Shown here piece after piece: positions 10,727 to 19,411 of a stretch of DNA of 55,597 nucleotides. Under the pieces are notes generated by a model. That model was not told the DNA's origin, did no database searches, and saw only the letters and a list, made by a program, of their open reading frames with translations. Every line of letters starts with the position of its first letter. Position 1 is the stretch's first letter. Source of the DNA: Eubacterium sp. (GTDB lineage Bacteria > Bacillota_A > Clostridia > Peptostreptococcales > Anaerovoracaceae); contig JAFOML010000043.1 in assembly GCA_017425345.1 (NCBI GenBank), positions 1 through 55,597 on the forward strand, read 5' to 3'. The translations under genes were made by a program, and so were the position numbers.

Positions 10727-12799
10727 TTACTCTGCGGTGACTGCATCCAGCTTGTAGATGAAGGTTACCGACTCATAGGATGCATCGTCTTCCAGACTGT
10801 CGTAGCGGTCTGCCGCGGCCTTGACCTCATCAAACCGGTCAAGCGTGCGGTTCAGCTTATCGGTATCCATGTCTGAAAGCTGTTCCTCCAGGGTCTTGGA
10901 TGCCTTGGACAAAGCCTTAGACAGCGTTCCCGCGCCGTCTGACAGCTTTACAATGCCATCATCCAGCTTCACGGTTCCCTGATACAGAGCAGACGTACCG
11001 TTCTTCAGCTTCTTGGAATACCGTGTGAGCAGCGAGGTACCGCTCTTCAGAGACGCGACACCGTTATATACCTGATTGGCGCCGGCAGCAAGCTGCTCTG
11101 CGCTTCCGGACAGGAGTCCGACACTGCTGTTCAGCGAAGCCGCGCCGGTATTCAGCGCAGATGCTCCGGTTGCGAGGGAGGATGCACCCTCCTTCAGGGA
11201 CGATGCGCCTTCCGAAAGAGAGGCTGCTCCCTGATTCAGCGCCGCAACGCTGTCCTTCAGGCCGGGCTTTGATTCCGTCGAATCGTTGACCGCGCTGTTG
11301 ACTGCAGCCGTGCCGCTTGCGACGTTCTTCGCTCCTTCCACAAGGGCCTCCAGTTCTTTCGGATCTACGGAACCGGATCCGCTGATCGCATCACTGGCCT
11401 GTTCCAGTGCTTCCCACTTGCCTTTCGCCTCTGAAAGCGCCACGATCTTAGAGACGTCTGGCTCATCCGAAGCCGAAAGCGCCTTGATCTTTCCATCCAG
11501 TTCATCGATGCTGCTGCATCCGGTCTGACTCTTGATCGCTGCGATACCGTTTGTAATACTGCTGGTATCCACACCTTCCGAAACCGCGCCGACCAGCTTC
11601 TGCACGCCTTCACTGACCTGCTCTGCACCGGCGGCAAGCTGCGGGGTCTGCGCTGCCAGAGCTGCGACGCCGTCGTTCAGGGCGCCTGTCCCTGCAGCAA
11701 GGTCACTGGCTCCGCCAGCCAGCTCCGAAGCGCCGGAAGACAGTCCTTCAGCGCCCTCTGCCACACCGGCTGCTCCATCCTTCACCTTGGAAGCTCCCTC
11801 GGCGAAGTCGCCGGACAGGGCATTCGACAGCGCTGCGTTTCCTTCCGAAACCTGCTGAGATCCTGCAAGCAGAGCGCCTGCTCCACCGTCCAGATCTTTC
11901 TTTACTGACTTATGAAGTGCCTTCGTTCCCTTCTTCAGTGTTCTGGCGCCGGTCACCAGTTTGGAAGAACCGTTTTCCAGAGCATCGGTTCCATCGGAAA
12001 GCTGCTTGGCTCCGCTGGCCAGCTTAGCCATGCCGCCCGTCAGCTCATCCATTCCCTCTGTCAGTTCATCCAGCTTATCGGTCAGATCATCCAGACTGCC
12101 TGTCTCAGAGTCGTCCAGCTCTGCGAAGATCTGACTGGTAACAAACGTATATACTTCATCTGTCTCATAACCGGTCGTATCCATCTCGATATGAACACTC
12201 TCCGGAATATCGATATCCTCTTCTTCGACAGCCAGGCTTTCCGTAAGGCCCGGAAGCGCATATCCCATTACCACGATGCGGGATCCGTCATCCATCGCTT
12301 TTCCGTTATCCACCTTCACGTTTGAGAAGAGGTCACCGTCCAGGATCACGCCGGTCACCGCTACGAACGGCACACAGACATTGCCCTGATTCATCTGATT
12401 GGCATACTGGATATCGATCTCCACGTGACCGCTCTTTCCGGCGAGCTCCTTCGCGCGGATCGCTTTCCCGTCCAGCTTATAGGACACATCCATGCTGATC
12501 GGAAGCACACAATCCTCGAACCCGTCATAATGCAGTTCTCCATTCGTACTGACGATCCTCTCATATTCGGATCCGTCCGGACGGTTCATGACATAGACGA
12601 TTTCTCCATCCGTATCCGAATCCTCGTCAGTCGCCTGTTCCTGTTCCGTCTGCGTCTTTCCGGAAGCGGTCTTATCCGCCTTCTTTCCCCCGGATTCCGC
12701 AAACGCCATGAAACTGAAACTGAACAGACAGATGATCGATACGATGAGCACGATTACGAGAGCCTTTTTTTCTCTTGTTCTGTTAAGTAACCACTTCAT
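10727..12799 (-). CDS. Secreted X-X-X-Leu-X-X-Gly heptad-repeat protein (YhgE-like), MMPL partner
   Basis: A 690-residue protein with an N-terminal signal/anchor (LVIVLIVSIICLFSFSFMAF). A roughly 230-residue extracellular region follows, then a long tract of seven-residue repeats with Leu and Gly at fixed places (for example LASGAKQLSDGTDALENG, SSLKEGASSLATGASAL). Such repeats predict a long helical rod and occur in YhgE/Pip-like proteins encoded beside MMPL exporters. Unlike full YhgE proteins, no C-terminal membrane domain is seen. Its start overlaps the MMPL stop by 4 bp, so the two are translationally coupled. The role as a periplasm-side or wall-side partner of the exporter is inferred. 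Confidence 0.8.
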   Translation of the reverse strand: MKWLLNRTREKKALVIVLIVSIICLFSFSFMAFAESGGKKADKTASGKTQTEQEQATDEDSDTDGEIVYVMNRPDGSEYERIVSTNGELHYDGFEDCVLPISMDVSYKLDGKAIRAKELAGKSGHVEIDIQYANQMNQGNVCVPFVAVTGVILDGDLFSNVKVDNGKAMDDGSRIVVMGYALPGLTESLAVEEEDIDIPESVHIEMDTTGYETDEVYTFVTSQIFAELDDSETGSLDDLTDKLDELTEGMDELTGGMAKLASGAKQLSDGTDALENGSSKLVTGARTLKKGTKALHKSVKKDLDGGAGALLAGSQQVSEGNAALSNALSGDFAEGASKVKDGAAGVAEGAEGLSSGASELAGGASDLAAGTGALNDGVAALAAQTPQLAAGAEQVSEGVQKLVGAVSEGVDTSSITNGIAAIKSQTGCSSIDELDGKIKALSASDEPDVSKIVALSEAKGKWEALEQASDAISGSGSVDPKELEALVEGAKNVASGTAAVNSAVNDSTESKPGLKDSVAALNQGAASLSEGASSLKEGASSLATGASALNTGAASLNSSVGLLSGSAEQLAAGANQVYNGVASLKSGTSLLTRYSKKLKNGTSALYQGTVKLDDGIVKLSDGAGTLSKALSKASKTLEEQLSDMDTDKLNRTLDRFDEVKAAADRYDSLEDDASYESVTFIYKLDAVTAE

Positions 12800-14910
12800 G
12801 CTGCTGCCTTCCCTTCTGTTTCCTTTCTGTCAATCGTTCTTAACCCTGCGGTCGTTCTGCAGATGATCTTATCAAATGCCATGAGCAGCGACGGCAGAAT
12901 AATTATTACGGTGAGCATACTGATGATCGCGCCTCTTGCCATCAGTCCGCACATGGTGCTGATCACACCCAGGTTGGAGTAGACTGCAACGCCGAACGTC
13001 GCAGTAAAGAATCCGATCGCGCTGACCAGAATCGACGGGATCGATGTCCGGGATGCGGTCTTGACGGCCTCTCTCCGGCTGCGTCCTTCCATCCGCTCCG
13101 TCTTATATCTCGTCGAAGTCAGGATCGCGTAGTCAACGGTGGAACCCAGCTGGATCGTACTGATGCAGACCGGAACGATGAACGGCATATCCAGGCCGGT
13201 ATATCCGCAGATCCCGAGATTCAGGTAGATCGCGAACTCGATCGCCGCCACCAGTATGAACGGAAGCGTCAGCGACCGGAGAACGAACAGAATGATCAGG
13301 AATACCGCGATGATCGAAATGATATTCACGACGCGGAAGTCCTTATCCGTCAGCGTGATCAGGTCCTGCGTCGCGGGCCCCTCACCGATGACCTTAGCCG
13401 TCTCATCATATTCATTTACCACATTTTTGATCGTATCAATCTGATGATTGCACTCCGGCGTCGAAACTGTGTATGCCGAATTGACCAGTATCAGCTGATG
13501 CCCGTTGGAAATCAGAGCTTCGCTCAAAGAGTCAGGCAGCATTTCCCTCGGAATATCAGGTCCGATGAAGGTGTCCATTCCGAGCACGCTCTGCACGCCG
13601 TCCATCTCCTGGATCTTCTGTTCCATCCGGTATCCCTTCTCCGGATCCAGATCCCCGTCGGCGATGATCATGTGCGTGGAAGCGATGCCGAAATCTTCCC
13701 GGAGCTTATCATTTGCCTTCATGACCGGCGCCTGTTCATCGCTCAGTCCCTGACTTCCATTCAGGATCTTGGCGAAATCATATACCGTATTCATCTGGCT
13801 GTATCCATACACGGCGGGAAGAAGAAGGATCGCAAACACGACGATGAAAACGCCATATCTGGAAGTCAGCCGGTGCGACAGCTTCGATGCATCCGGGATG
13901 AGGGTCCGGTGTCTCGTCTTCCGGAGCAGACCGGTGAACTGCAGGAGCAGCGCCGGCAGTACCGTAACACTGCAGATCACGCCGAACACCACGCCCTTGG
14001 CCATGACGATTCCCAGATCCATACCCATCGTATAGGTCATGAAGCACAGCGCCAGGAATCCGGCGATCGTTGTGACCGAGCTTCCGGTTACGGAGACCAG
14101 CGTGGCATTGATTGCCTGTCCCATCGCCTCTTTCTCTTCCATACCCTTATCCAGCTTCTCCATAAAGCTGTGCCACAGGAAAATGGAATAGTCCAGCGTT
14201 ACGCCCAGCTGCAGAACCGCGGCGATCGCCTTGGTGATATAGGAGATCTCTCCAAACACGATATTCGACCCGAGGTTGTACAGGATCGCCATGCCGATGC
14301 TGATCAGAAACAGGAACGGGGCGATATAGGAATCCAGGAGCAGCATCATCACGACGAGTGACAGCAGCACGGCGATCAGCACGTACTTCGCCTCCTCCTG
14401 TTCGCACAGGTTCTTGAGGTCGAGCACCAGCGCGGTCATGCCGGACGCAAAGCAGTTTTTACTGCTCACGGCGCGGATCTCGCTCAGAGCTTCCAGCGAT
14501 CCTGCATCGGAAGTCGACGTGTCAAAGAACACGACGATCATGGATGCGTCCTCATTCTCAAAATCATCGCGGATGATCTTCGGATACATGGACCTCGGCA
14601 CCGCCGGATCCAGCACTTCTTCCAGATTCAGCACGGTATCCACGTGCTCGATCTTCTCATAGTCCTTCGCCAGTTTACTGACCTCAGACTTGCTCAGATT
14701 CTCTGTCACAACGATCGTAAATCCGCCTTTATGGAAATCCTTCTGCAGCAGCTTCTGTCCCTGCATCGTCTCCATATCATCCGGCAGATAGGTCAGCATA
14801 TCATAATTGATACCTGTCATCAGATAACCGACCACAGATGGGATCAGCAGAAGAACCGCCACGATCAGTATGACGAACCGGTATCTGACTACTTTCTCTC
14901 CGAAACGCAT
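12796..14910 (-). CDS. MMPL/RND-family exporter
   Basis: A 704-residue polytopic membrane protein with two homologous halves. Each has one membrane helix, a large extracellular loop, then five helices. Each half carries an Asp-Tyr pair in the proton-relay helix (GVTLDYSIFL, GSTVDYAIL), as in MmpL transporters. The start MRFGEKVVRYR is set by AGGAGG 6-7 nt upstream; an upstream in-frame methionine would add 15 unsupported residues. It forms an operon with the heptad-repeat protein and is divergent from a TetR gene. The substrate is unknown; lipids, antimicrobial compounds or peptides are typical. Confidence 0.88.
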   Translation of the reverse strand: MRFGEKVVRYRFVILIVAVLLLIPSVVGYLMTGINYDMLTYLPDDMETMQGQKLLQKDFHKGGFTIVVTENLSKSEVSKLAKDYEKIEHVDTVLNLEEVLDPAVPRSMYPKIIRDDFENEDASMIVVFFDTSTSDAGSLEALSEIRAVSSKNCFASGMTALVLDLKNLCEQEEAKYVLIAVLLSLVVMMLLLDSYIAPFLFLISIGMAILYNLGSNIVFGEISYITKAIAAVLQLGVTLDYSIFLWHSFMEKLDKGMEEKEAMGQAINATLVSVTGSSVTTIAGFLALCFMTYTMGMDLGIVMAKGVVFGVICSVTVLPALLLQFTGLLRKTRHRTLIPDASKLSHRLTSRYGVFIVVFAILLLPAVYGYSQMNTVYDFAKILNGSQGLSDEQAPVMKANDKLREDFGIASTHMIIADGDLDPEKGYRMEQKIQEMDGVQSVLGMDTFIGPDIPREMLPDSLSEALISNGHQLILVNSAYTVSTPECNHQIDTIKNVVNEYDETAKVIGEGPATQDLITLTDKDFRVVNIISIIAVFLIILFVLRSLTLPFILVAAIEFAIYLNLGICGYTGLDMPFIVPVCISTIQLGSTVDYAILTSTRYKTERMEGRSRREAVKTASRTSIPSILVSAIGFFTATFGVAVYSNLGVISTMCGLMARGAIISMLTVIIILPSLLMAFDKIICRTTAGLRTIDRKETEGKAAA

Positions 14911-14945
14911 AATTCCTCCTATACTATAATCTTCATTCGTGAGAT

Positions 14946-14974
14946 ATGGTAGCACAAAAATGATGATTCGTCAA
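14946..14974 (-). promoter_or_regulatory. Promoter of the MMPL operon
   Basis: On the minus strand TTGACG (14969-14974), a 17-bp spacer and TACCAT (14946-14951). It lies inside the divergent region shared with the TetR gene, and its -35 falls within the inverted repeat at 14956-14988. Confidence 0.65.
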
Positions 14975-14988
14975 TAATTATCATTTTT
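14956..14988. promoter_or_regulatory. Candidate TetR operator (inverted repeat)
   Basis: Arms AAAAATGATGAT and ATTATCATTTTT (12 bp with one mismatch) flank a 9-bp centre. The repeat covers the -35 box of the MMPL promoter. Its location between a TetR regulator and its divergent exporter suggests a repressor site; binding is inferred. Confidence 0.55.
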
Positions 14989-15050
14989 ACAATCTAATCT
15001 ATTTGTATAAACACCGAAATTTCAACGTCTGTATTATTTCAACGCACTTA

Positions 15051-15079
15051 TTGACCGTTCGTCATTTTTATGATAGGAT
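15051..15079 (+). promoter_or_regulatory. Promoter of the TetR gene
   Basis: TTGACC, 17 bp, TAGGAT. The stretch TTATTGACCGTTCGTCATTT resembles the reverse-strand MMPL promoter, TTATTGACGAATCATCATTT. Both divergent promoters may therefore carry the same regulator half-sites. Confidence 0.6.
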
Positions 15080-15117
15080 GGGTGCAGAAATAGATTTTGT
15101 GAACAGAGAGGACAGTC

Positions 15118-15747
15118 ATGACCAGAAATGAAGAAAAGAAGCTCCGGAAAAAGAAAGCCCTGATGGACAGCGCCTACCAGCTGTTTACCAGCATCGGCTA
15201 TCAGAAGACCACGATCCTCTTTATCGCGACCAGAGCCGGCGTGGCAAACGGCACGTTTTATCGGTACTTCAAGGATAAGGAAGATATCCGGGACGCGCTG
15301 ATCGTGCAGAAATCCAGCGAACTGCTTCAGGACGCGATCGATTCTCTGGATGTGATGCACAGTGCCCTGCCGCCGGAGGAGAAACTCGTTGCGGTCACGG
15401 ACTTCATCATCACCAGGCTTTCCAAGGATATCGCGCTGCTGCGCTTCATCGCCAAGAATCTCTCCTGGGGGCTCTTTATGAAGGCGGGCGAGTACCATGC
15501 GCAGGACGAGAGTATTATCGATTTTCAGGATTTTGTCACGCGGACGCTCATGGATGACGGCATCGAGATGACGCAGGAGCTGCAGCTGACGATCTTCACG
15601 ATCCTCGAGCTGATCAGCTCCACCTGCTACAGCGTGATCCTGGACGGCGAGCCCGTCACGCTCAGTGAATACAAGCCGTTTCTGTATGACACGATAAGGA
15701 CCCTGTTCCGTGCTAAAACAGAACCCGCCGCAAAAGCGGCGGGCTGA
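15118..15747 (+). CDS. TetR/AcrR family transcriptional regulator
   Basis: A 209-residue protein with an N-terminal TetR helix-turn-helix (about residues 14-58: LMDSAYQLFTSIGYQKTT, then VANGTFYRYFKDKEDI). A helical ligand-binding domain without obvious family assignment follows. Divergent placement from the MMPL/heptad operon is the usual arrangement for a local repressor relieved by an exported compound. The last codons (PAAKAAG) are formed by a strong GC hairpin that also serves as a terminator. Confidence 0.9.
   Translation: MTRNEEKKLRKKKALMDSAYQLFTSIGYQKTTILFIATRAGVANGTFYRYFKDKEDIRDALIVQKSSELLQDAIDSLDVMHSALPPEEKLVAVTDFIITRLSKDIALLRFIAKNLSWGLFMKAGEYHAQDESIIDFQDFVTRTLMDDGIEMTQELQLTIFTILELISSTCYSVILDGEPVTLSEYKPFLYDTIRTLFRAKTEPAAKAAG
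15724..15743. terminator. Bidirectional terminator hairpin inside the tetR 3' end
   Basis: Stem CCCGCCGC/GCGGCGGG with loop AAAA, coding for the last residues of TetR. On the minus strand it lies just past the whiA stop and is followed by TTCTGTTTT, so it best serves as the whiA terminator. Confidence 0.65.
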
Positions 15748-15759
15748 TCGGTCCTTCGT

Positions 15760-16701
15760 CTATAGCCTGGACGCGAAGTCCAGGATTCGTTTCATCCGGT
15801 TGTTGACGCCGGATTTTTTTAATGGCGGCGAGAGCATCTCGCCGAGCTGCGTCAGATTGGCCTCCGGGTTCAGCTGCCGGAGGATCGCCAGTTCGCGCAG
15901 CTTATCCGGGAGCGCATTGATGCCGCAGCTCTCATCGATCTTCCGGATCGCTTCGATTTGCTTCTGGGAAGCATCCAGCGCTCTGTCCGTGTTTGCGTTA
16001 TCGCAGTTCGTCAGCCGGGTCGCCTCGTTGACCAGTTCTTTGCTGATCCGGACGTCCTCCAGTTCGAGCATCTTGGAATGGGCTCCCATGATCGCGAGTG
16101 TGTCGCTGATATACTGGGCGCTCTTCATGTAGACGATGTGCTTGTCCTTGCGCGTGCTGAGACGCGCGGAAAGATCATCGAACGTGTTGATCAGCTTGCG
16201 GAGGTCGCGGGCAAGCGTCTCGGTCCGGCAGAGGAACTCCAGATGGTATCCCTTCTTCGGATGCGTGATGGTTCCGGCGCCGAGGAAGATCCCGCGGAGA
16301 TAGGCCTTCCGGCAGCACTTGGTGCGGATGATCCCGTCATAGATGCCGTCGCTGAGGTAATTGTTCCCTTCCCGCACGAGCAGGATCCCTGTCTCACGCA
16401 GGATCGATTCACTCCGCATCGCGGGATCGATCGTCAGGATATACGTATGTCCGGTCTTGAGCGCCTGCGCTTCTCCGATTGCGAGCTCCGTATCGATGCG
16501 AAAATACTCCTGGATCAGCTTCTTGTAATGGCGCGCAACAGCCGGGTTGTCCGTCGTGATCACGATCTTGAATTTTCCTCCTCCGGCCAGGCGGATACTG
16601 CCGGACACGCGGAGGAATCCGGCGATCTCGGCCAGCTGGCAGCACTTCTTCGGCGGCCAGACGCGGGCCAGTTCATTTTTCGTTTCGGTAGCAAATGACA
16701 T
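15760..16701 (-). CDS. whiA: DNA-binding protein WhiA
   Basis: A 313-residue WhiA with an N-terminal LAGLIDADG homing-endonuclease-like fold (residues about 1-210, including RVSGSIRL and YLRGIFLGAGTI) and a C-terminal helix-turn-helix (LRELAILRQLNPEANLTQLG). WhiA acts in sporulation in actinomycetes and in cell division/chromosome segregation in Firmicutes. I prefer the start MSFATETKNEL because CGGGG is 7 nt upstream; the ATG two codons earlier is too close to it. It usually sits next to rapZ and yvcK; here kce separates it from rapZ. Confidence 0.93.
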   Translation of the reverse strand: MSFATETKNELARVWPPKKCCQLAEIAGFLRVSGSIRLAGGGKFKIVITTDNPAVARHYKKLIQEYFRIDTELAIGEAQALKTGHTYILTIDPAMRSESILRETGILLVREGNNYLSDGIYDGIIRTKCCRKAYLRGIFLGAGTITHPKKGYHLEFLCRTETLARDLRKLINTFDDLSARLSTRKDKHIVYMKSAQYISDTLAIMGAHSKMLELEDVRISKELVNEATRLTNCDNANTDRALDASQKQIEAIRKIDESCGINALPDKLRELAILRQLNPEANLTQLGEMLSPPLKKSGVNNRMKRILDFASRL

Positions 16702-16720
16702 ACGCATTCCCCGTTCTTTG

Positions 16721-16751
16721 AAAAAGGAGACCGCTGATCCAAGCGGTCTCC
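16721..16751 (-). terminator. Intrinsic terminator of kce
   Basis: Ten-bp stem GGAGACCGCT/AGCGGTCTCC with a 6-nt loop, followed on the minus strand by TTTTT. It lies between the kce stop and the whiA start. Confidence 0.92.
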
Positions 16752-16766
16752 CAGAAATATCTCAGA

Positions 16767-17597
16767 TTACTTGCGCGGTGGCAGGTGCAGGATTTCTCTA
16801 GCCTCGTCCGGTGTAGCGATCGGTCTGCCGAGCAGCTTAGCCAGCTCTACAGCCTTGGCAACCATCTCACCATTGCTCTTAGCCAGGACACCCTTCTCCA
16901 GGTACAGGTTATCCTCGAAACCAACTCTTACATGTCCGCCCATTGCGATCGTCGCAGCAGCGATAGCCCATGCGTTCTTGCCCAGGCCGGTAGCGGTCCA
17001 TGTGGATCCAGCCGGAATCGCGTCTACCATGTAGCACAGGTCCTTGATCGTTGCGTTCATCTGTACGCCCAGTACGAAGTCGAAGTGCAGAGGATGCTCC
17101 AGCAGTCCCTTTCTGTCAACCTGTCTCAGTGCCAGGTCGATCATGCCCTTATCGAATACTTCCAGCTCCGGCTTGATGCCTCTCTCCTGCATGATCTTAG
17201 CAAAGTTTCTCATGGTATCATCGGTGTTGATGAAGATCTCATCTCCGCCGAAGTTGCAGGTTCCGCAATCCAGTGTAGCCATTTCCGGTGTCGGAACGAC
17301 TTCTGTCGACTGCAGTCTCTCCAGGTCGGTCATGCCAACAGCTCCGCCTGTGGACGGCTGAATGATGACATCCGGGCAGACGGCTCTGATACCGTCGATG
17401 CATTCCTGGAATCTGCCCTTATCCTGTGTCGGGGTTCCATCATCCCATCTTACATGAAGGTGAATCAGTGCTGCTCCTGCATCATATGCGGACTTAGCCT
17501 CTTTTACGACTTCCTCTACCGTATACGGAACGTTCGGATTCTGTTCCTTGGTTACCTCTGCGCCGCAGATGCATGCACTGATGATTAACTTTTCCAT
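16767..17597 (-). CDS. kce: 3-keto-5-aminohexanoate cleavage enzyme (Kce, BKACE family)
   Basis: A 276-residue TIM-barrel enzyme. Kce condenses 3-keto-5-aminohexanoate with acetyl-CoA to give acetoacetate and L-3-aminobutyryl-CoA, in the lysine fermentation pathway. The metal ligands H46 and H48 (LIHLHVR) and E228 (VGFEDN) are visible. Residues corresponding to E14, S82, R226 and D231 of the characterised Cloacimonas enzyme occur at E14, S82, R224 and D229, so the active site looks complete. The BKACE family also contains enzymes for other beta-keto acids, but the residue set and a Kdd-like regulator at 22209-24293 favour true Kce. It is a single-gene transcript; no kamA, kamDE, kdd or kal lies in the window. 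Confidence 0.88.
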   Translation of the reverse strand: MEKLIISACICGAEVTKEQNPNVPYTVEEVVKEAKSAYDAGAALIHLHVRWDDGTPTQDKGRFQECIDGIRAVCPDVIIQPSTGGAVGMTDLERLQSTEVVPTPEMATLDCGTCNFGGDEIFINTDDTMRNFAKIMQERGIKPELEVFDKGMIDLALRQVDRKGLLEHPLHFDFVLGVQMNATIKDLCYMVDAIPAGSTWTATGLGKNAWAIAAATIAMGGHVRVGFEDNLYLEKGVLAKSNGEMVAKAVELAKLLGRPIATPDEAREILHLPPRK

Positions 17598-17668
17598 AAC
17601 TACTCCTCCTTGCTTTAGCGATTTGATTATTACTACCTCATATTAAACCACTTTGATATTACACGGTT

Positions 17669-17697
17669 ATTATAGCATTGCGATTTCAGCAGTTCAA
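17669..17697 (-). promoter_or_regulatory. Promoter of kce
   Basis: On the minus strand TTGAAC (17692-17697), 17 bp, TATAAT (17669-17674). It is a strong housekeeping-type promoter; no sigma-54 GG-N10-GC element is seen here by eye. Confidence 0.78.
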
Positions 17698-17739
17698 GGG
17701 TTGCAAGGGCTACCGAACATATTTCGGCGCTTTTCAGAA

Positions 17740-17765
17740 AGGGTGATGCGAAAACGCATCACCCT
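17740..17765. terminator. Terminator after rapZ (possibly bidirectional)
   Basis: Perfect 11-bp stem AGGGTGATGCG/CGCATCACCCT with loop AAAA, 12 bp past the rapZ stop. On the plus strand it is followed by GTCATTTTTT; on the minus strand only by TTTCTG. Confidence 0.75.
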
Positions 17766-17776
17766 GTCATTTTTTA

Positions 17777-18643
17777 CTATAGTTCCCGGTGCTCCAGCGT
17801 CACGCGGTATCCCTTCCCGCGGAAGATCTCCGCCATCTCATTCGCGACGACGACCGACCGGTGCTGTCCCCCGGTGCATCCGAATCCGATGTTCAGATGG
17901 TGCTTGCCTTCCGTCAGATAACACGGCGCGACCGTATCGACCATAGCCGTCAGCTGGTCGATGAACTTCCGGGTGATGTCCTTCTCCAGCACGTAATCCG
18001 CCACAGGCTTATCGTTCCCGGTCAGGTGCCTGAGCTCGTCCAGATAGAACGGGTTTGGAATGAACCGCATATCGAAGACCTCGTCCACCTCCTGCGGCAC
18101 GCCGTATTTGAAGCCAAAGGAGATAATGTTGATCGTGAGGGAGCTGGGTCCGTCGACTTCCGCCTGGAACAGCTTTCCCATATTGTAGTCAAACTCAGAA
18201 AGTTTCATGTTGGAAGTATCCAGCACATAATCCGCATGGCTTCTGAGACTGCGGAGCAGTTCGATCTCGTGTTCGATCACCTCGCGGCTTGCCATGCCGC
18301 CGCTTAACGGGTGGTTCCGTCTGGTCTCGTTATAACGCCGGATCAGCGTCGATACCGAAGCTTCCACAAACAGGATGCGAAACTCAATGTCCTCTCTGGC
18401 TTTGAGAAATGCGATCGTATCATCCAGTTCGGAAAAGAATTCCTCGCTTCTGATATCGATCACGAATGCGGCTTTCCGCAGTCGGTCCCCATGGAACGTG
18501 GAAAGTCCCAAAAAGTTTTTGATCAATGCCGGCGGCATGTTATCAATGCAGTAATACCCATGATCCTCGAACCAGTCTGCCGCGCGCGTCTTCCCTGCGC
18601 CGGAAAGACCGGTGATGAGGACAACTTTTGTCTTCTCGCTCAT
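17777..18643 (-). CDS. rapZ: RNase adapter / nucleotide-binding protein RapZ
   Basis: A 288-residue RapZ/YvcJ protein. Walker A is at the N-terminus (GLSGAGKT). The C-terminal domain carries the conserved GCTGGQHRSVVVANEMA. In Firmicutes it binds nucleotides and links to cell-wall precursor metabolism or competence; in enterobacteria it controls glmS through sRNA decay. It is the last gene of the AI-2E transporter-murB-PHP-rapZ run, starting 3 bp after the PHP gene stop. The customary downstream yvcK is missing. Confidence 0.95.
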   Translation of the reverse strand: MSEKTKVVLITGLSGAGKTRAADWFEDHGYYCIDNMPPALIKNFLGLSTFHGDRLRKAAFVIDIRSEEFFSELDDTIAFLKAREDIEFRILFVEASVSTLIRRYNETRRNHPLSGGMASREVIEHEIELLRSLRSHADYVLDTSNMKLSEFDYNMGKLFQAEVDGPSSLTINIISFGFKYGVPQEVDEVFDMRFIPNPFYLDELRHLTGNDKPVADYVLEKDITRKFIDQLTAMVDTVAPCYLTEGKHHLNIGFGCTGGQHRSVVVANEMAEIFRGKGYRVTLEHREL

Positions 18644-18646
18644 GAA

Positions 18647-19411
18647 TCAAATCCTCTCCACATTTACGATCCGTTCGATCGGAAGGCCCGCCTCGAACGC
18701 GCGTACCAAACCGCCCCGGAAGCTGCCGACCCGGTCAGGCGTATGCGCATCACTGCTGATGATGAATGAAACATCCTCCTTCATCGCGATACGGATCTCC
18801 TCTACGGTAAGATGCTTATGCCAGGTGCTGATCTCCATCCACGTCCCGGTCTCCGCGCATACCCGTGCGATCCGTTCGATATCGAACCTGGCTTTATCCC
18901 CGGGATGCGTCAGGACCTTCAGCCGGTTCTGCCGAAGGGCGCCGATCGTCATTTCCGTGTTTTTCTTCTCGAGCCAGGCGCAGATGCTGCCGGGCACAAG
19001 GCCCTTGTGGTCCAGCATGTTCGCGATGGTCCTGCCATGGCTTGCGCCGTAGTGATAGCCCGCGAGGACAAAATCAAATTCGCCCATCTCGGAAGGCTTT
19101 ACATCCAGACAGTTCCCGCCGTTATCGACCACATTCGCCTCGACGCTTAAAGAGATCCGGATCTCTGGATACTTCTCCTGAAGCCGCTCGATCTCCGCGC
19201 GCATCTCCGGAACCTTCTGCATGGACAAGCCGTAAAAGTGATGCCCCGGTCCGTGATCCGAGATCGCGATCTCCTCGAGGCCCGCTGCAATCGCAGCCTG
19301 CACATTCTGCTCGATGGTTCCCTTTCCGTGCGGCCGGATGAACCCGTGTGAATAAATGGTATGTGTATGGATGTCAAATGTCATCCGGTACTTATCTAAT
19401 TCCTTCTCCAA
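18647..19411 (-). CDS. PHP domain metal-dependent phosphatase
   Basis: A 254-residue PHP-domain protein. The metal-binding motifs are FDIHTHTIYSHG near the start, ISDHGPGHH, VEANVVDNGG, LTHPGDKARF and SSDAHTPDRVG near the end. It resembles the YcdX-type phosphatases encoded between murB and rapZ in many Clostridia. A hydrolytic role on a phosphoester is likely; the substrate is unknown. Its start overlaps the end of murB by 20 bp, which indicates coupled translation. Confidence 0.88.
   Translation of the reverse strand: MEKELDKYRMTFDIHTHTIYSHGFIRPHGKGTIEQNVQAAIAAGLEEIAISDHGPGHHFYGLSMQKVPEMRAEIERLQEKYPEIRISLSVEANVVDNGGNCLDVKPSEMGEFDFVLAGYHYGASHGRTIANMLDHKGLVPGSICAWLEKKNTEMTIGALRQNRLKVLTHPGDKARFDIERIARVCAETGTWMEISTWHKHLTVEEIRIAMKEDVSFIISSDAHTPDRVGSFRGGLVRAFEAGLPIERIVNVERI

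Noticed and set aside
16767..17777. Sigma-54 promoter for kce
   Set aside because: No TGGCAC-N5-TTGC-like element was seen; a good sigma-70-type promoter is present instead.
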